Assembly: GCA_016235185.1 (NCBI GenBank) | Contig: JACRLT010000021.1 | Location: 1-58,444, forward strand | Direction of reading: 5' to 3' | Source: Candidatus Omnitrophota bacterium | GTDB lineage: Bacteria > Omnitrophota > Gorgyraeia > Velamenicoccales > Velamenicoccaceae | Length of the DNA: 58,444 nt | In this document: piece after piece, positions 6,926 to 15,637 of the stretch | Numbering within the stretch: the stretch's first letter is position 1 | Layout of the letters: every line of letters begins with the position of its first letter | Translations under genes and position numbers: made by a program | The notes under the pieces: model-generated | The model's input: the letters and a program-made list of their open reading frames with translations, nothing else | Told to the model about the DNA's origin: nothing | The model's database searches: none

Positions 6926-8085
6926 ATTAATTTTTTGTATAGCCCTTCAAACTTCTCCACCATGACACGGTCGCTGAACTTTTCATCTACCCATCCACGG
7001 GCAGCTTGGCCCATCTCTCTTCTTTTATTGTCGTCGTTGAGTAATTTTATGAGAGCGCCTGCCAACGCGGCCGGATCCTTCGGCTCAACTAAAAAACCAG
7101 TGACCCCGTCTTTTACAACCTCGGGCAGGCCTCCTACATTTGCGGCCACAACAGGCACGCCTAAACCTTGAGCCTCTAAGGCCGAGCGGCCTACCGCCTC
7201 ATTTAAGGAAGGCAGGACCAGGATGTCTAAAGTAAAAAGAATAGAATTTACGTCTTCCCTCCATCCGGTAAAAATTATTTTTTCAGCCAAACCGGAATCC
7301 ATGACCCTTTTTTGTAGGGCATCCTTCAAAACTCCGTCTCCGACAACCATAAACTTCACGTTACTCTTTTGCTTTAACACGATCTCTGCGGCATCTATAA
7401 AATATCGCGGCCCCTTGACCGGCTCAAGACGGCCCACCATGCCCACTTGATAAGTCTTATCTTTGGAAGGCCCCTGCTTAAAATTATCCAATATTTGCTG
7501 TGAAGGCCTCAAAAGATCTAGATCCACGCCGCTGTAGATAACTTCAATTTTATATTCCGGGCAGATATTAAAAAGGATAAGGTCCTTTTTCTCCAGTTCT
7601 GTCAAAGCGTGGATCTTATCGCAGAAAAGCGAAGCGATCTTTTCAGCCCAGACAACAGCCCTGCTCCCCCAATAACCGAAATATCCGTAGAAATCATGTC
7701 CGTGCAAAGAATAAACAACATTTCGTACGCCGGCCATTTTTGCTGCTACCCTGCCCAATGCCCCAGCCTTGGCAGTATGTGTATGGACGATATCAAACTT
7801 ACTTTTTCTTAAAATAATAAAAATATTAAAAAATGCTTTCAGGTCGTAAAAGGCATTTACGTCTCTTCGTAAAGACGGAATGAGTACCGCCCTTTGCCCC
7901 AATTCCCGTAATAACGCCTTTGTCCTCTCCGAAGGGCAAACCGTGCGGCCGTAAATAAGGGTGAGATCGAATTCATCCGGCGGCAATTTTTCAAACAAAA
8001 GCCGCACGATGTCAGGCGCACCCCCTCTATCCATGCGGGTAATGATGTGCGCAATCCTTATCTTTCGGTTACATTCAGTTACCAT
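6871..8085 (-). CDS. Glycosyltransferase family 4
   Basis: 404 residues, GT-B fold. The N-terminus (IRIAHIITRMDRGGAPDIV) is the donor-independent half with the glycine-rich loop. GMVGRLEPVKGPRYFIDAA starts the nucleotide-sugar half, and PSLNEAVGRSALEAQGLGVPVVAANVGGLPEVV is the E-x7-E type motif and pocket of retaining GT4 enzymes. The start ATG lies in a 10-bp repeat array and the last 17 residues are translated 7-bp repeat, so neither end is likely to matter for activity. It probably adds a sugar to the lipid-linked glycan; acceptor and donor are unknown. Confidence 0.88.
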   Translation of the reverse strand: MVTECNRKIRIAHIITRMDRGGAPDIVRLLFEKLPPDEFDLTLIYGRTVCPSERTKALLRELGQRAVLIPSLRRDVNAFYDLKAFFNIFIILRKSKFDIVHTHTAKAGALGRVAAKMAGVRNVVYSLHGHDFYGYFGYWGSRAVVWAEKIASLFCDKIHALTELEKKDLILFNICPEYKIEVIYSGVDLDLLRPSQQILDNFKQGPSKDKTYQVGMVGRLEPVKGPRYFIDAAEIVLKQKSNVKFMVVGDGVLKDALQKRVMDSGLAEKIIFTGWREDVNSILFTLDILVLPSLNEAVGRSALEAQGLGVPVVAANVGGLPEVVKDGVTGFLVEPKDPAALAGALIKLLNDDNKRREMGQAARGWVDEKFSDRVMVEKFEGLYKKLINREQKSEDRRQKTEDRS

Positions 8086-8113
8086 CGGTTAATAACGGTT
8101 ACTATCGGTTACT
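8064..8113. repeat. 10-bp degenerate tandem array, left arm
   Basis: About five units of CGGTTACNNT spaced by exactly 10 bp (for example CGGTTACATT, CAGTTACCAT, CGGTTAATAA, CGGTTACTAT). This is the inverse of the array at 8514-8563, and the two arrays bracket the four-helix-bundle gene. Confidence 0.75.
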
Positions 8114-8503
8114 TTTAAAACGCGAATTCCATTTTCCATCTTTGTCTAATTTATACAAAGCATCTAAATAACGGTCTATTTGGAAATTAGTTTTTCCAAA
8201 AAAATCTTTCAACTCTGAATATTCCTCTTTTGTTATTAAACCATCTTCAAAACAATCATCTACATCACCTTCTAGTTCCCCTAATGAACCGATACTAATC
8301 TTTATGCTATGCGCAAATTCTCCCACCGTATCTTTTCGATATCCTTCACGGATATTCTGCTTAGCACTCCTTGCAGCATCTCTCATTTGCCCAACTAATC
8401 TTATGTGGCTTTTATAGAATCTCTCGGTTAGGTCATAAACAATTTTGCGTATTAAGCATATATTTTGGTAAAACCTTAGATCTTCATAAGCTGCTTTACG
8501 CAT
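8102..8503 (-). CDS. Four-helix-bundle protein (23S rRNA intervening-sequence protein family)
   Basis: The best start is the ATG at 8503 (MRKAAYEDLRFYQN), preceded by AGGAAG; an upstream in-frame ATG at 8533 would add ten residues encoded only by the 10-bp array. The 133-residue protein has family features: YEDLRFYQNICLIRKIVYDLT, QMRDAARSAKQNIREGYRK, GELEGDVDDC and a C-terminal helix. Homologues occur in 23S rRNA intervening sequences and as stand-alone genes; the molecular role is unclear. Flanking inverted repeats suggest the gene travels as a small cassette inserted between a radical SAM gene and a glycosyltransferase gene. Confidence 0.85.
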   Translation of the reverse strand: MRKAAYEDLRFYQNICLIRKIVYDLTERFYKSHIRLVGQMRDAARSAKQNIREGYRKDTVGEFAHSIKISIGSLGELEGDVDDCFEDGLITKEEYSELKDFFGKTNFQIDRYLDALYKLDKDGKWNSRFKSNR

Positions 8504-8513
8504 TTTAAACTTC

Positions 8514-8563
8514 CTGTAACCGTTGGTAACCATTAGTAACTGCTAGTAACCATTGGTAACTAG
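8514..8563. repeat. 10-bp degenerate tandem array, right arm
   Basis: Units CTGTAACCGT, TGGTAACCAT, TAGTAACTGC, TAGTAACCAT, TGGTAACTAG repeat with 10-bp period. The array is the inverted counterpart of 8064-8113 and overlaps the 5' leader of the four-helix-bundle gene. Confidence 0.75.
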
Positions 8564-9723
8564 TATCTATAAAGTTCCGTACATCTCCGACATACGGGAA
8601 AGATGCCCTCTTTTTTAAGCGCATGCCTGTACCTGACGGCCTTATCGCTGTTCCAGGTTTTTGCGAAACTCTGGATCTTTATGTTACCGAATGAGTATGA
8701 ACAATTAAGGCACGGCCGCACATCCCCTTCGGGGAAAATATAAGCGCATATCCACGGGCTGACGCACTTGGCCGCATATTCCGAAGGCAGATAGTCCGGG
8801 TTCTCGTAATACTCTTTCAAGGCCTTCGCCGAGAAATTCGGGTAAAAATCAATACTGAATTCATACTTATTAGCCAGGATCACCTTCATCTTTTCAAAAA
8901 GCCTGGCAGGGTCGATACCAGGTTCAAAGATGAACCCCTCCCAGTCGCGAGAAGAACACCCCAGGAGCTCATCAAATACCTTTTGTTTTTCCACAATGCC
9001 TTGCTTCAAAAAAATAAGATTATGGAATGTCAAAGAGTTGGCCCTGGCCCTTTTTGCTACATACAACAAAGATTCCAGTTTCTCATAATTGTATTGGCTT
9101 ATAGTACATTGAATATTTATATACGGTTTCTTAAGCTTAAAATTTTCTTTTAACTTATTAACTTCGTCAATGCCCGCCATTATCCTGTCGAAAACGCCCG
9201 GTAACCCGCGGATCTCGTCATGAAGCGGGGCATCACCGTCAATAGAAATGTTTAGCTCGTCCCATCCAGCCTCGACCATGTCCTGCGCCACTTTTTCCAA
9301 AAGCGTGCCGTTTGTAATGATGACGCCGTGAAGTTTTAGTTTCTTGATATAACGCATGATGTCAAGGCAATCAGGATGCATTAAAGGCTCGCCGCCGAAA
9401 AGCGTGATATTCGGCTTAAATACCTTGACCTCTTCTAAGACCTCGCGTATTTCGTCGAACCCCAGCCAGTTTTGCAGCTTCCCTGCATCTTGGGCCTTGG
9501 CTATCCCAACATCCCCCCACTGGCCGCACATCTTACAGCGCAAATTACAAAGCCTTGTAAGAAAAAATGTGATCGCTTCCGGCGGCGCACTCTTACCTTT
9601 AGCGAAATAATAAAAATAATATGCCGCCAGCCTGCTTCTGGCAACATCCAAAGCATACTCCAGCTGCTTTACCGCCTTACTCACGAAACGTTTAAAGTTT
9701 TTTAATGGCAACATTTCTTTCAA
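8560..9723 (-). CDS. Radical SAM protein with C-terminal SPASM-like cysteines
   Basis: 387 residues. C59-x3-C63-x2-C66 (TRLCNLRCKMCGQW) binds the SAM [4Fe-4S] cluster, and GGEPLMHPD and NISIDGD are further radical SAM motifs. The C-terminus has CVSPWICAYIFPEGDVRPC, then NCSYSFGNI and VCRRCTELYRY, the Cys spacing of a SPASM/twitch auxiliary-cluster domain. Such enzymes modify sugars, peptides or lipids. Placed among glycosyltransferase genes it is more likely a glycan-locus enzyme than a RiPP maturase, and I see no precursor-like ORF beside it. Substrate unknown. Confidence 0.85.
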   Translation of the reverse strand: MKEMLPLKNFKRFVSKAVKQLEYALDVARSRLAAYYFYYFAKGKSAPPEAITFFLTRLCNLRCKMCGQWGDVGIAKAQDAGKLQNWLGFDEIREVLEEVKVFKPNITLFGGEPLMHPDCLDIMRYIKKLKLHGVIITNGTLLEKVAQDMVEAGWDELNISIDGDAPLHDEIRGLPGVFDRIMAGIDEVNKLKENFKLKKPYINIQCTISQYNYEKLESLLYVAKRARANSLTFHNLIFLKQGIVEKQKVFDELLGCSSRDWEGFIFEPGIDPARLFEKMKVILANKYEFSIDFYPNFSAKALKEYYENPDYLPSEYAAKCVSPWICAYIFPEGDVRPCLNCSYSFGNIKIQSFAKTWNSDKAVRYRHALKKEGIFPVCRRCTELYRY

Positions 9724-9729
9724 ACCTTC

Positions 9730-9748
9730 TTCCGATCCCGCATCGGAA
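9730..9748. repeat. REP palindrome, left of RAYT 2
   Basis: TTCCGATCCCGCATCGGAA is a 7-bp stem with a CCCGC loop. Its exact reverse complement lies at 10416-10434 on the other side of the RAYT gene. Confidence 0.85.
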
Positions 9749-9752
9749 ACGG

Positions 9753-10403
9753 TTACTGTTCTATGATTAAGTGTTTAATGTATTCCAACTCACGCTGATA
9801 ATTGATTCTATCTTCAACAAATTTTATATAACTTTCTGGTTCCATATCGAAGTATTTAAAAAAATCACACGTTATGGACCGCATAGAGTTATCTTCCCTA
9901 ATGTATTCCTTGTAAGAAGAAAACTTCCAATCATGCGGTTTTTCTACAAGTGATGCAGTGACTGGATTTAAATGGATATATCGAGTTAAATGTAAAAATT
10001 TCTCATCCGTATCCACTAGTACATTTTTAAATCTTCCCTCCCATAATGGTCCCCGCCTTTTAAATTTTATATTGAAATAGGCGCTGTAACTTTTTAATAC
10101 TAAATTAACATACCTAGATATACCATCCGTCTCAAATTGTTCAACTAAAAGATGCAAATGAGTAGGCATCAAACAATAAGCCAAAAGGCCGATAAGTTTA
10201 TCACCACAAATCTTCTTATCAGAATTAGCAGAGTCTGAAAATAAAGAAAACTTGCAAGGAGTTTTTTTAAAAGCATAAAAAAATAGTAGCCTACACATCC
10301 TCTCATAGTCATTGTCCGAATTAAAAATCTTAAAACCAGCGATAGATCTGGTAAATATATGGTATATGCCGTTCTTGTATAATGCAATTTTCCTATAAGG
10401 CAT
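9753..10403 (-). CDS. RAYT: REP-associated tyrosine (Y1) transposase
   Basis: 216 residues beginning MPYRKIALYKNGIYHIFTRSI. The HUH motif is THLHLLVE, a candidate catalytic Tyr is in LVLKSYSAYFN, and RRGPLWEGRF and LTRYIHLNP are family blocks. RAYTs nick and move REP palindromes through single-stranded DNA. The gene is bracketed by two inverted REPs (9730-9748, 10416-10434), so it forms a complete REP/RAYT unit inserted between a radical SAM gene and an aminotransferase gene. Unlike the first RAYT it has no C-terminal extension. Confidence 0.9.
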   Translation of the reverse strand: MPYRKIALYKNGIYHIFTRSIAGFKIFNSDNDYERMCRLLFFYAFKKTPCKFSLFSDSANSDKKICGDKLIGLLAYCLMPTHLHLLVEQFETDGISRYVNLVLKSYSAYFNIKFKRRGPLWEGRFKNVLVDTDEKFLHLTRYIHLNPVTASLVEKPHDWKFSSYKEYIREDNSMRSITCDFFKYFDMEPESYIKFVEDRINYQRELEYIKHLIIEQ

Positions 10404-10406
10404 TTG

Positions 10407-11606
10407 TTACCTATATTCCGATGCGGGATCGGAAATGGTTTCTCTTATTATGGTTACCATCTTCTCTATATCCCTCTTGCCGACGAACGGATGTACAGGC
10501 AGGGTCAGCAATCTCTCTGCAAGATAAACCGCATTGGGAAACTCATCTTTGTTATACCCCAGATCAAATAGATGATGCAAAGGTTTAAAATAAAAACGCG
10601 AACATTCGATGCCCTCATCTTCCAGCGCCTTCAATACTTTTTCCACTTTATCCTTATCTTTTATTACAACGGGCATGCGATTAAACATAGGAGTTATCCC
10701 TGGAGCGATCTTTGGCAGTATAAGCCCTTCGGCGCCGCCCAAAGCCTCCAAAAGCATGCGGCTATTATTGTAACGCATTTCAAAAGGCTTTTGGATTTTC
10801 TTTAAAAGCCTTAAACCCACGGCCGCAGGATATGCCACGTATTGGCGCACCTCAAATCCGCTGGGAACAGAATTTTCCTTGAAACGCGCTATCACTGGAT
10901 ACAAGAGCCAATAAAAAAACGGCTTGAAGGCGAACGAAAGCGCAAAAAGCTTGAAACCCAGGGCAAAATGCTCAAACAAACTTTGCTTCGGATGCAACAC
11001 GATCTCTTTCTCCAACAATACAGCCAGTTCGCGTGATTCAGTCACAATGCAGCCGCCCTCATATATTGGCAGGTTTTTGCCCCTGTTAAAGCTAAAAAAT
11101 CCGATGTCTCCAAATGCGCCTACGGAAGTACCCCTGATCTTTGCGCCAAAAGCTTGGGCGCAATCCTCGACTATAAAAATATTATTCTTGCCCCTTTTCT
11201 TGTTGAGCTCCTCTATGCCGGCCCAAGGGATACCGTACATATGGACTGCGACGACACATAACGTATTTTCATTGATACGTTTAAACAAGTCGTTAAGGTC
11301 GGCATTAAAATCATCCAATGAAATATCACACAGCACAGGTTTTAACCCGGCTCTACGAACAGCAACAACAAGGCTGGGAGCTGTATAACACGGCAGGATC
11401 ACTTCTTTAGCGTGCGATAGCTTCTTGAGCACCGAAAGGACGATATAAAAAGATGCGATGCCCGTATTTGCGAGGTAGGCATGCCTTACGAATATCTCGT
11501 CTTTTAGCTCCCGGCAAAACTCGAGCTGGGCCTTGCGGCAAAACAAGGCAAAAAATAGATCTAACAAACCTATAGGGTGCCCTATAACAGGGACTTTTCT
11601 AATCAT
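10407..11606 (-). CDS. DegT/DnrJ/EryC1/StrS-family PLP aminotransferase
   Basis: 399 residues. PLP signatures are EDCAQAFGA (Asp148 region) and SFNRGKNLPIYEGG, with Lys177 the likely Schiff-base residue. The family aminates keto sugars for polysaccharide synthesis, although some members are regulators. The last residues (ETISDPASEYR) are encoded by a REP palindrome (10416-10434), so the RAYT unit appears to have replaced the original 3' end. The gene overlaps the methyltransferase upstream (11603) by 4 nt. Confidence 0.88.
   Translation of the reverse strand: MIRKVPVIGHPIGLLDLFFALFCRKAQLEFCRELKDEIFVRHAYLANTGIASFYIVLSVLKKLSHAKEVILPCYTAPSLVVAVRRAGLKPVLCDISLDDFNADLNDLFKRINENTLCVVAVHMYGIPWAGIEELNKKRGKNNIFIVEDCAQAFGAKIRGTSVGAFGDIGFFSFNRGKNLPIYEGGCIVTESRELAVLLEKEIVLHPKQSLFEHFALGFKLFALSFAFKPFFYWLLYPVIARFKENSVPSGFEVRQYVAYPAAVGLRLLKKIQKPFEMRYNNSRMLLEALGGAEGLILPKIAPGITPMFNRMPVVIKDKDKVEKVLKALEDEGIECSRFYFKPLHHLFDLGYNKDEFPNAVYLAERLLTLPVHPFVGKRDIEKMVTIIRETISDPASEYR
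10416..10434. repeat. REP palindrome, right of RAYT 2
   Basis: TTCCGATGCGGGATCGGAA is the reverse complement of the left REP. It lies within the final codons of the aminotransferase gene. Confidence 0.85.
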
Positions 11607-12292
11607 GATTTTCGCGCCTTCACGATAATGATCGGAGCTAAAAACTTAAAAGGGAAATCCAGGTATTGCGCGCGCTCTATATTTAAATCCGCATTCTGGA
11701 AACGTTGCCGCATCATAGATTCGCGAAATGAGCGCAGCGGCAAATTCCTTTGGCGCACGGTCGCATCATAGAGCCTAGCCAGCTTAAACTTTAGCCAGAT
11801 CAATGGGTTCAGGCTGTTGCGGAACTCTGCTATAACATAACCTCCAGGTTTACAAACGCGCGCCATTTCTAAGATCATCCTCTCCACATCTTCCTGCGAC
11901 GGCAGATTTAAAAAAACATTCACACAGACAACGCAATCAAAAAAATTGTTTTCGAACGGCAAGCCCTGGCCATGACTCTGGCTTAGATGAACATTGCGGC
12001 CCTGGAGCCGCTCTTCGGCGCGCGCAAGGATCTCGTCCCAAACATCAATGCCCCAGACCTCAATCGAAGGATTACGGAGAAGAACTCCTTCCAAAAATAA
12101 TCCCTCGCCGCAACCGACTTCCAATAGACGCAAAGACTGCCGAGGCACTAAGGCTATGGCCCTTTCACGGATCTTATTCTGCCAATATCCCCCGGAATAT
12201 TCACCGCGCTCTTGCGGTTTTGAAAAAAACCTCAAAAGCCTGACATATGCCCTCTCCAGCCAAGGACCTTTCTTCTTTAATACTTGAGCCAT
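11603..12292 (-). CDS. Class I SAM-dependent methyltransferase
   Basis: 229 residues. Motif I is RLLEVGCGEGLFLEG, the acidic end of beta 2 is VWGIDVWDE, motif II is FDCVVCVNVFLNL and motif III is VCKPGGYVIAEFRN, the Methyltransf_11/25 pattern. It is probably a sugar or lipid-glycan O-methyltransferase, inferred from the cluster. It overlaps the next methyltransferase (starting 13011) by 16 nt and the aminotransferase by 4 nt, so these genes are translationally coupled. Confidence 0.87.
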   Translation of the reverse strand: MAQVLKKKGPWLERAYVRLLRFFSKPQERGEYSGGYWQNKIRERAIALVPRQSLRLLEVGCGEGLFLEGVLLRNPSIEVWGIDVWDEILARAEERLQGRNVHLSQSHGQGLPFENNFFDCVVCVNVFLNLPSQEDVERMILEMARVCKPGGYVIAEFRNSLNPLIWLKFKLARLYDATVRQRNLPLRSFRESMMRQRFQNADLNIERAQYLDFPFKFLAPIIIVKARKS

Positions 12293-13011
12293 GTCTTATC
12301 CAATAAAGTTTTTAAAAATCGGCGGCATTTCTCCATCCGCTCTACGCGCGTAAATATGGCGCCATTTCTGGAGCACCTCTTTGATGCGAACAAAACGGAA
12401 TCAATACCGCCTTCAACGATGAATTCATCCGAATTGATTACGCACTCCTGTGCCGCCTGATAAACACCCAAAAGGAACTGCGGGGCATCCTTAGGCAGGT
12501 AATCATGGAGCGCTATAATACCTCCGTCTATAAGGCGATCTTTCCACAACATAATATCCCTTTTGACAAATTCATATTCGTGGCAGCCGTCAATAAAAAG
12601 CAGGCGGATAGGGCCGCTGAAATCTTTCACAGCCTCTTCGGATGTTTTGAAAACCGGAATAATATGATCTTCCATGCGCGCAGACGTTATATTTTTTAAA
12701 AAAACTTCCTTGACCGCCGGGTCACGCTGGGGGTCAACAGCCCAGACTTTCTCTCTGCGGTTAAGCTTCGAACCATAAGCCAACGACACCGTTGTCTTGC
12801 CTTTAAAACTGCCTATTTCAACGATAGCGCCCTCACCGTATCCGAAGGCCGCACAGCGAAACAAATACACATTCTCAACCAAAGAACTTAAGACCCCCAG
12901 CCCTCTATTCCTAAAGAGAAAATAAATATATCGAAATTCTCTTAACGTCAGAAGAACGAACACAAAGTGCAAAAAACGGCGGCAACGCCCTTTCCATAAA
13001 ATGATGTTCAT
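12277..13011 (-). CDS. Class I SAM-dependent methyltransferase (CmcI/Methyltransf_24-like)
   Basis: The frame is open from 13101, but I choose the ATG at 13011 (MNIILWKGRC): it overlaps the upstream stop as ATGA and has GGTGAGG before it. That gives 244 residues. Motifs are GAIVEIGSFKGKTT (SAM loop), VWAVDPQ, IRLLFIDGCHEYEFV (acidic/metal region) and GGIIALHDYLP. This pattern fits the subgroup acting on cephalosporin, macrolide or rhamnosyl hydroxyls. A short hydrophobic segment near the N-terminus may associate it with the membrane. Confidence 0.8.
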   Translation of the reverse strand: MNIILWKGRCRRFLHFVFVLLTLREFRYIYFLFRNRGLGVLSSLVENVYLFRCAAFGYGEGAIVEIGSFKGKTTVSLAYGSKLNRREKVWAVDPQRDPAVKEVFLKNITSARMEDHIIPVFKTSEEAVKDFSGPIRLLFIDGCHEYEFVKRDIMLWKDRLIDGGIIALHDYLPKDAPQFLLGVYQAAQECVINSDEFIVEGGIDSVLFASKRCSRNGAIFTRVERMEKCRRFLKTLLDKTWLKY

Positions 13012-14807
13012 GCCCTCACCTGACTTTTTTTCAAAAGCTCTGCCGCGGCCGCATAGGCCTCTTCGGATGTAATGGCTTCTAAACACGCCATATCTTGGCA
13101 CTCTTGCCTATTGCACGGCGCGCAAGGCGCTTTCTTATAAAGCACCTTCACTTTTTCAGAAACATTCCTAGGGTCAAAACGGACAATATCACCGGGACCT
13201 AAAATAGCCAACAAAGGCGTGCGAAGAATAGCGCTCACATGCATAGGGCCTGTATCATTAGAGATAAAAAGCTGGCAACGCTGGATGAGCGCTGCCAGCT
13301 CCAAAAAATGGAGTTTCCCCGTCATATCGATTAAAGGCGCCTGTGTTTTCTCCTTGAGAAATCCTGCTAAAGAAGATTCATCGCAGCCGCCGGTCACGAC
13401 AAATTTACAGCAAAACTGTTTATTAATATCCGAGATCAGCTGCGTATATCTCTCGATGGGCCAGCGACGCGACGGCATACCCCCGGGATGCAGGCCGATA
13501 AGACAATCACCATCTCCGATGCCATTTTTTTTCATCAGCTCTGAAATATTCTCTCGGGCCCCAACAGGAACTTCAAGATTAATGGCCTTGTCAGGAACAG
13601 GAACGCCCAGGGCATGGACAGTGGCAATATCATAATCCCGTTCATACATCTTGCCGATATCGCTTTCAGGAACCCGCACATCAAAGAAAATGCCGCGTCC
13701 TTCGGTGTCCCGGCCGGCGCTCACAAGTGGATGGATCACCCTAAGCATAAACTGCATTTTTTTTGCGCTCGCGCCTGACACGAGCGTGCGCATATTGATA
13801 GCAAGCGTAAAACGCACCCGGCGCAATAAGAGAAGTTTCCAAAAATTCCGCATCATGCCCTGCCAAGATGCAACGCCGCCGTAACCGATATCTAACGTAA
13901 TGATTTTGTCCGCGTACTCAAAACTTTGCGCCACATCCCTGCTCTTGTGCGCCACAAGCATCGTAATCAACCCTTGGCCATAAAAACTCTTTAAAGCGTT
14001 GAGAGCCGGTTGAGAAAGGAGCAAATCCCCCATACCCCCCAAATTGATGACAAGAATTCTTTCCTCCGCAGGCAGCCTTTTTTTCGCCGCCATGATAAAG
14101 TTAGCTTTCAAATTCGATCCGCCGGGAAAACAGCCAATGATCTTATCAAGGCCGCGCCACAGCGCCAATAAAAACGGGACCCTGTCAAAAAAGCGCCATG
14201 CCGGAACACGCATCACGCCAAAATCCGTTTTGAAAACCGAAAATCCCTGTTGATCGAAAATCTTCCTCAATTCAATGGCAAGATATTCTTTAACATGGGG
14301 TTTTGGATCGCTCCCGGGCGCAATGGCATATATCCAATGCCGCAGTTTCTCTTTCAACTTTTTTGGAATGAGAAAACCTATCAACGTGACATAATTCCAA
14401 CGCGAAGGTGTCGTAACAATAAAAACGCCGTCATCTTTGAGCACACGGCGCACCTCGCTCAAAAAACTGTTGAGCCCGGTCAAATGTTCAAGGACTTCTG
14501 AAGAAAATACGACGTCAAAAGAACATTGTCTAAAAGGCAGTTTCTCGGCGTGGCTCTGTACAAAATTCCCCCTTAGATCACCCGGATTTATTTTTTGCGC
14601 CCTCTTGAGGTTCTCGAAAGAAAACTCCATCCCGCAGACAAAAGCCTGCGGAAACGCTTGCTTTACTCGATACAGATCCTCTCCGGAGCCGCAGCCGATA
14701 TCCAAAACAGTGCACGCGCCCTTACGGCGACAATGCTGCGTAATCAATACATGCATCTTTTCTTTAAATCCCAACCAATACGTCAAAACCGGCGATTGAA
14801 ACATCAT
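13008..14807 (-). CDS. Fusion: SAM methyltransferase + heptosyltransferase-like GT9
   Basis: 599 residues with two enzymes. Residues about 1-240 are a class I methyltransferase (VLDIGCGSGED at 34-44, VVFSSEVLEHL, RVLKDDGVFIV). Residues about 249-599 are a GT9 glycosyltransferase starting ILVINLGGMGDLLLSQPAL, with LIGLHPGG, VVTGG and SNDTGPMHVS, the ADP-heptose/nucleotide-sugar site seen in WaaC/WaaF-like enzymes. The tail has a Cys cluster (CAPCNRQECQDMAC) typical of this group. GT9 is usually a separate protein, so methylation and glycosylation are probably coupled on one acceptor. Confidence 0.85.
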   Translation of the reverse strand: MMFQSPVLTYWLGFKEKMHVLITQHCRRKGACTVLDIGCGSGEDLYRVKQAFPQAFVCGMEFSFENLKRAQKINPGDLRGNFVQSHAEKLPFRQCSFDVVFSSEVLEHLTGLNSFLSEVRRVLKDDGVFIVTTPSRWNYVTLIGFLIPKKLKEKLRHWIYAIAPGSDPKPHVKEYLAIELRKIFDQQGFSVFKTDFGVMRVPAWRFFDRVPFLLALWRGLDKIIGCFPGGSNLKANFIMAAKKRLPAEERILVINLGGMGDLLLSQPALNALKSFYGQGLITMLVAHKSRDVAQSFEYADKIITLDIGYGGVASWQGMMRNFWKLLLLRRVRFTLAINMRTLVSGASAKKMQFMLRVIHPLVSAGRDTEGRGIFFDVRVPESDIGKMYERDYDIATVHALGVPVPDKAINLEVPVGARENISELMKKNGIGDGDCLIGLHPGGMPSRRWPIERYTQLISDINKQFCCKFVVTGGCDESSLAGFLKEKTQAPLIDMTGKLHFLELAALIQRCQLFISNDTGPMHVSAILRTPLLAILGPGDIVRFDPRNVSEKVKVLYKKAPCAPCNRQECQDMACLEAITSEEAYAAAAELLKKSQVRA

Positions 14808-15637
14808 CTTCTTTTTAACATGCGGTAACTGACCAAGCCCCAGAGATACCCCCCGACATAAAAAAACCTCGCCAAAAGCGCCAATACCTTAAATTCAACC
14901 AGCGCCCGGCATGTTGCAATGGCAAAACGTTTGATGCGGCCTGCCAAGGTAATCTTTTGAGACGCATAAAGAATACCCTGCGGATGCACGTCAACATTGA
15001 GCTTTGGATAAAAGCTGTCCACAAAACACACGCCCTTGCCGTTGCGAAAATTTATCCCGGCCAATTGACCTAGGTTATCAGGCGCCGGATGATAGCACCA
15101 TGCCTGGGGCGCTAAAACCATCCTGGCGCCGGCCTTTTTTATCCGAAACGAAAGCTCGGAATCCTCTCCGCGGATGATCTTTTCGTCAAACAGGCCGATC
15201 TTTAAAAAAAACTCCCTGGAAATAGCGAAACAGGCTGAAGGCACCATATCCACAAACGTCTCTTCGCCAACGATCGGCATCTCGTAATGAGCTATCTGGC
15301 GCGCATAAAGCCTCTGGAATCCCGAAGCATCAGGCGGCAACCGCAAAGAGGCGCACACAGCTCCTAATGTCTTATCACGATCCAAGAGTTTTACGAGATT
15401 GGCCAGATAAAACTCGTTGCCAAGCCTGATGTCGCAATCTATAAAAATTAAAATATCGCCCTTGGCCTGTTTAGCTCCGTCATTGCGCGCTCGAGCCACA
15501 GGCGCAACACCTGTAATACGGATAGTCTCTGTAATAAAATCAGTCCTCTGGCGGCTAATATCGTCCAACAAGCCGCTTATATCGTCTTTCATACTCCTGG
15601 AAGGTATGATGATCGAGATCAATCTGCTCATGATCAA
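14804..15637 (-). CDS. Glycosyltransferase family 2
   Basis: 277 residues. ISIIIPSRSMKDDISGLLDDI is the GT-A start, GDILIFIDCDIRLG carries the DxD-type metal/nucleotide motif, and IIRGEDSELSFRIKKAG is the ED-x-D-like acceptor/base region. The C-terminus is hydrophobic (LLARFFYVGGYLWGL). It overlaps the GT9 fusion by 4 nt and the B12-radical SAM gene by 4 nt. Confidence 0.88.
   Translation of the reverse strand: MIMSRLISIIIPSRSMKDDISGLLDDISRQRTDFITETIRITGVAPVARARNDGAKQAKGDILIFIDCDIRLGNEFYLANLVKLLDRDKTLGAVCASLRLPPDASGFQRLYARQIAHYEMPIVGEETFVDMVPSACFAISREFFLKIGLFDEKIIRGEDSELSFRIKKAGARMVLAPQAWCYHPAPDNLGQLAGINFRNGKGVCFVDSFYPKLNVDVHPQGILYASQKITLAGRIKRFAIATCRALVEFKVLALLARFFYVGGYLWGLVSYRMLKRR

Noticed and set aside
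8560-9723. Second RiPP locus around the radical SAM/SPASM protein
   Set aside because: No PqqD-like gene and no leader-like small ORF is next to it; neighbours are glycan genes, a RAYT and a four-helix-bundle gene.
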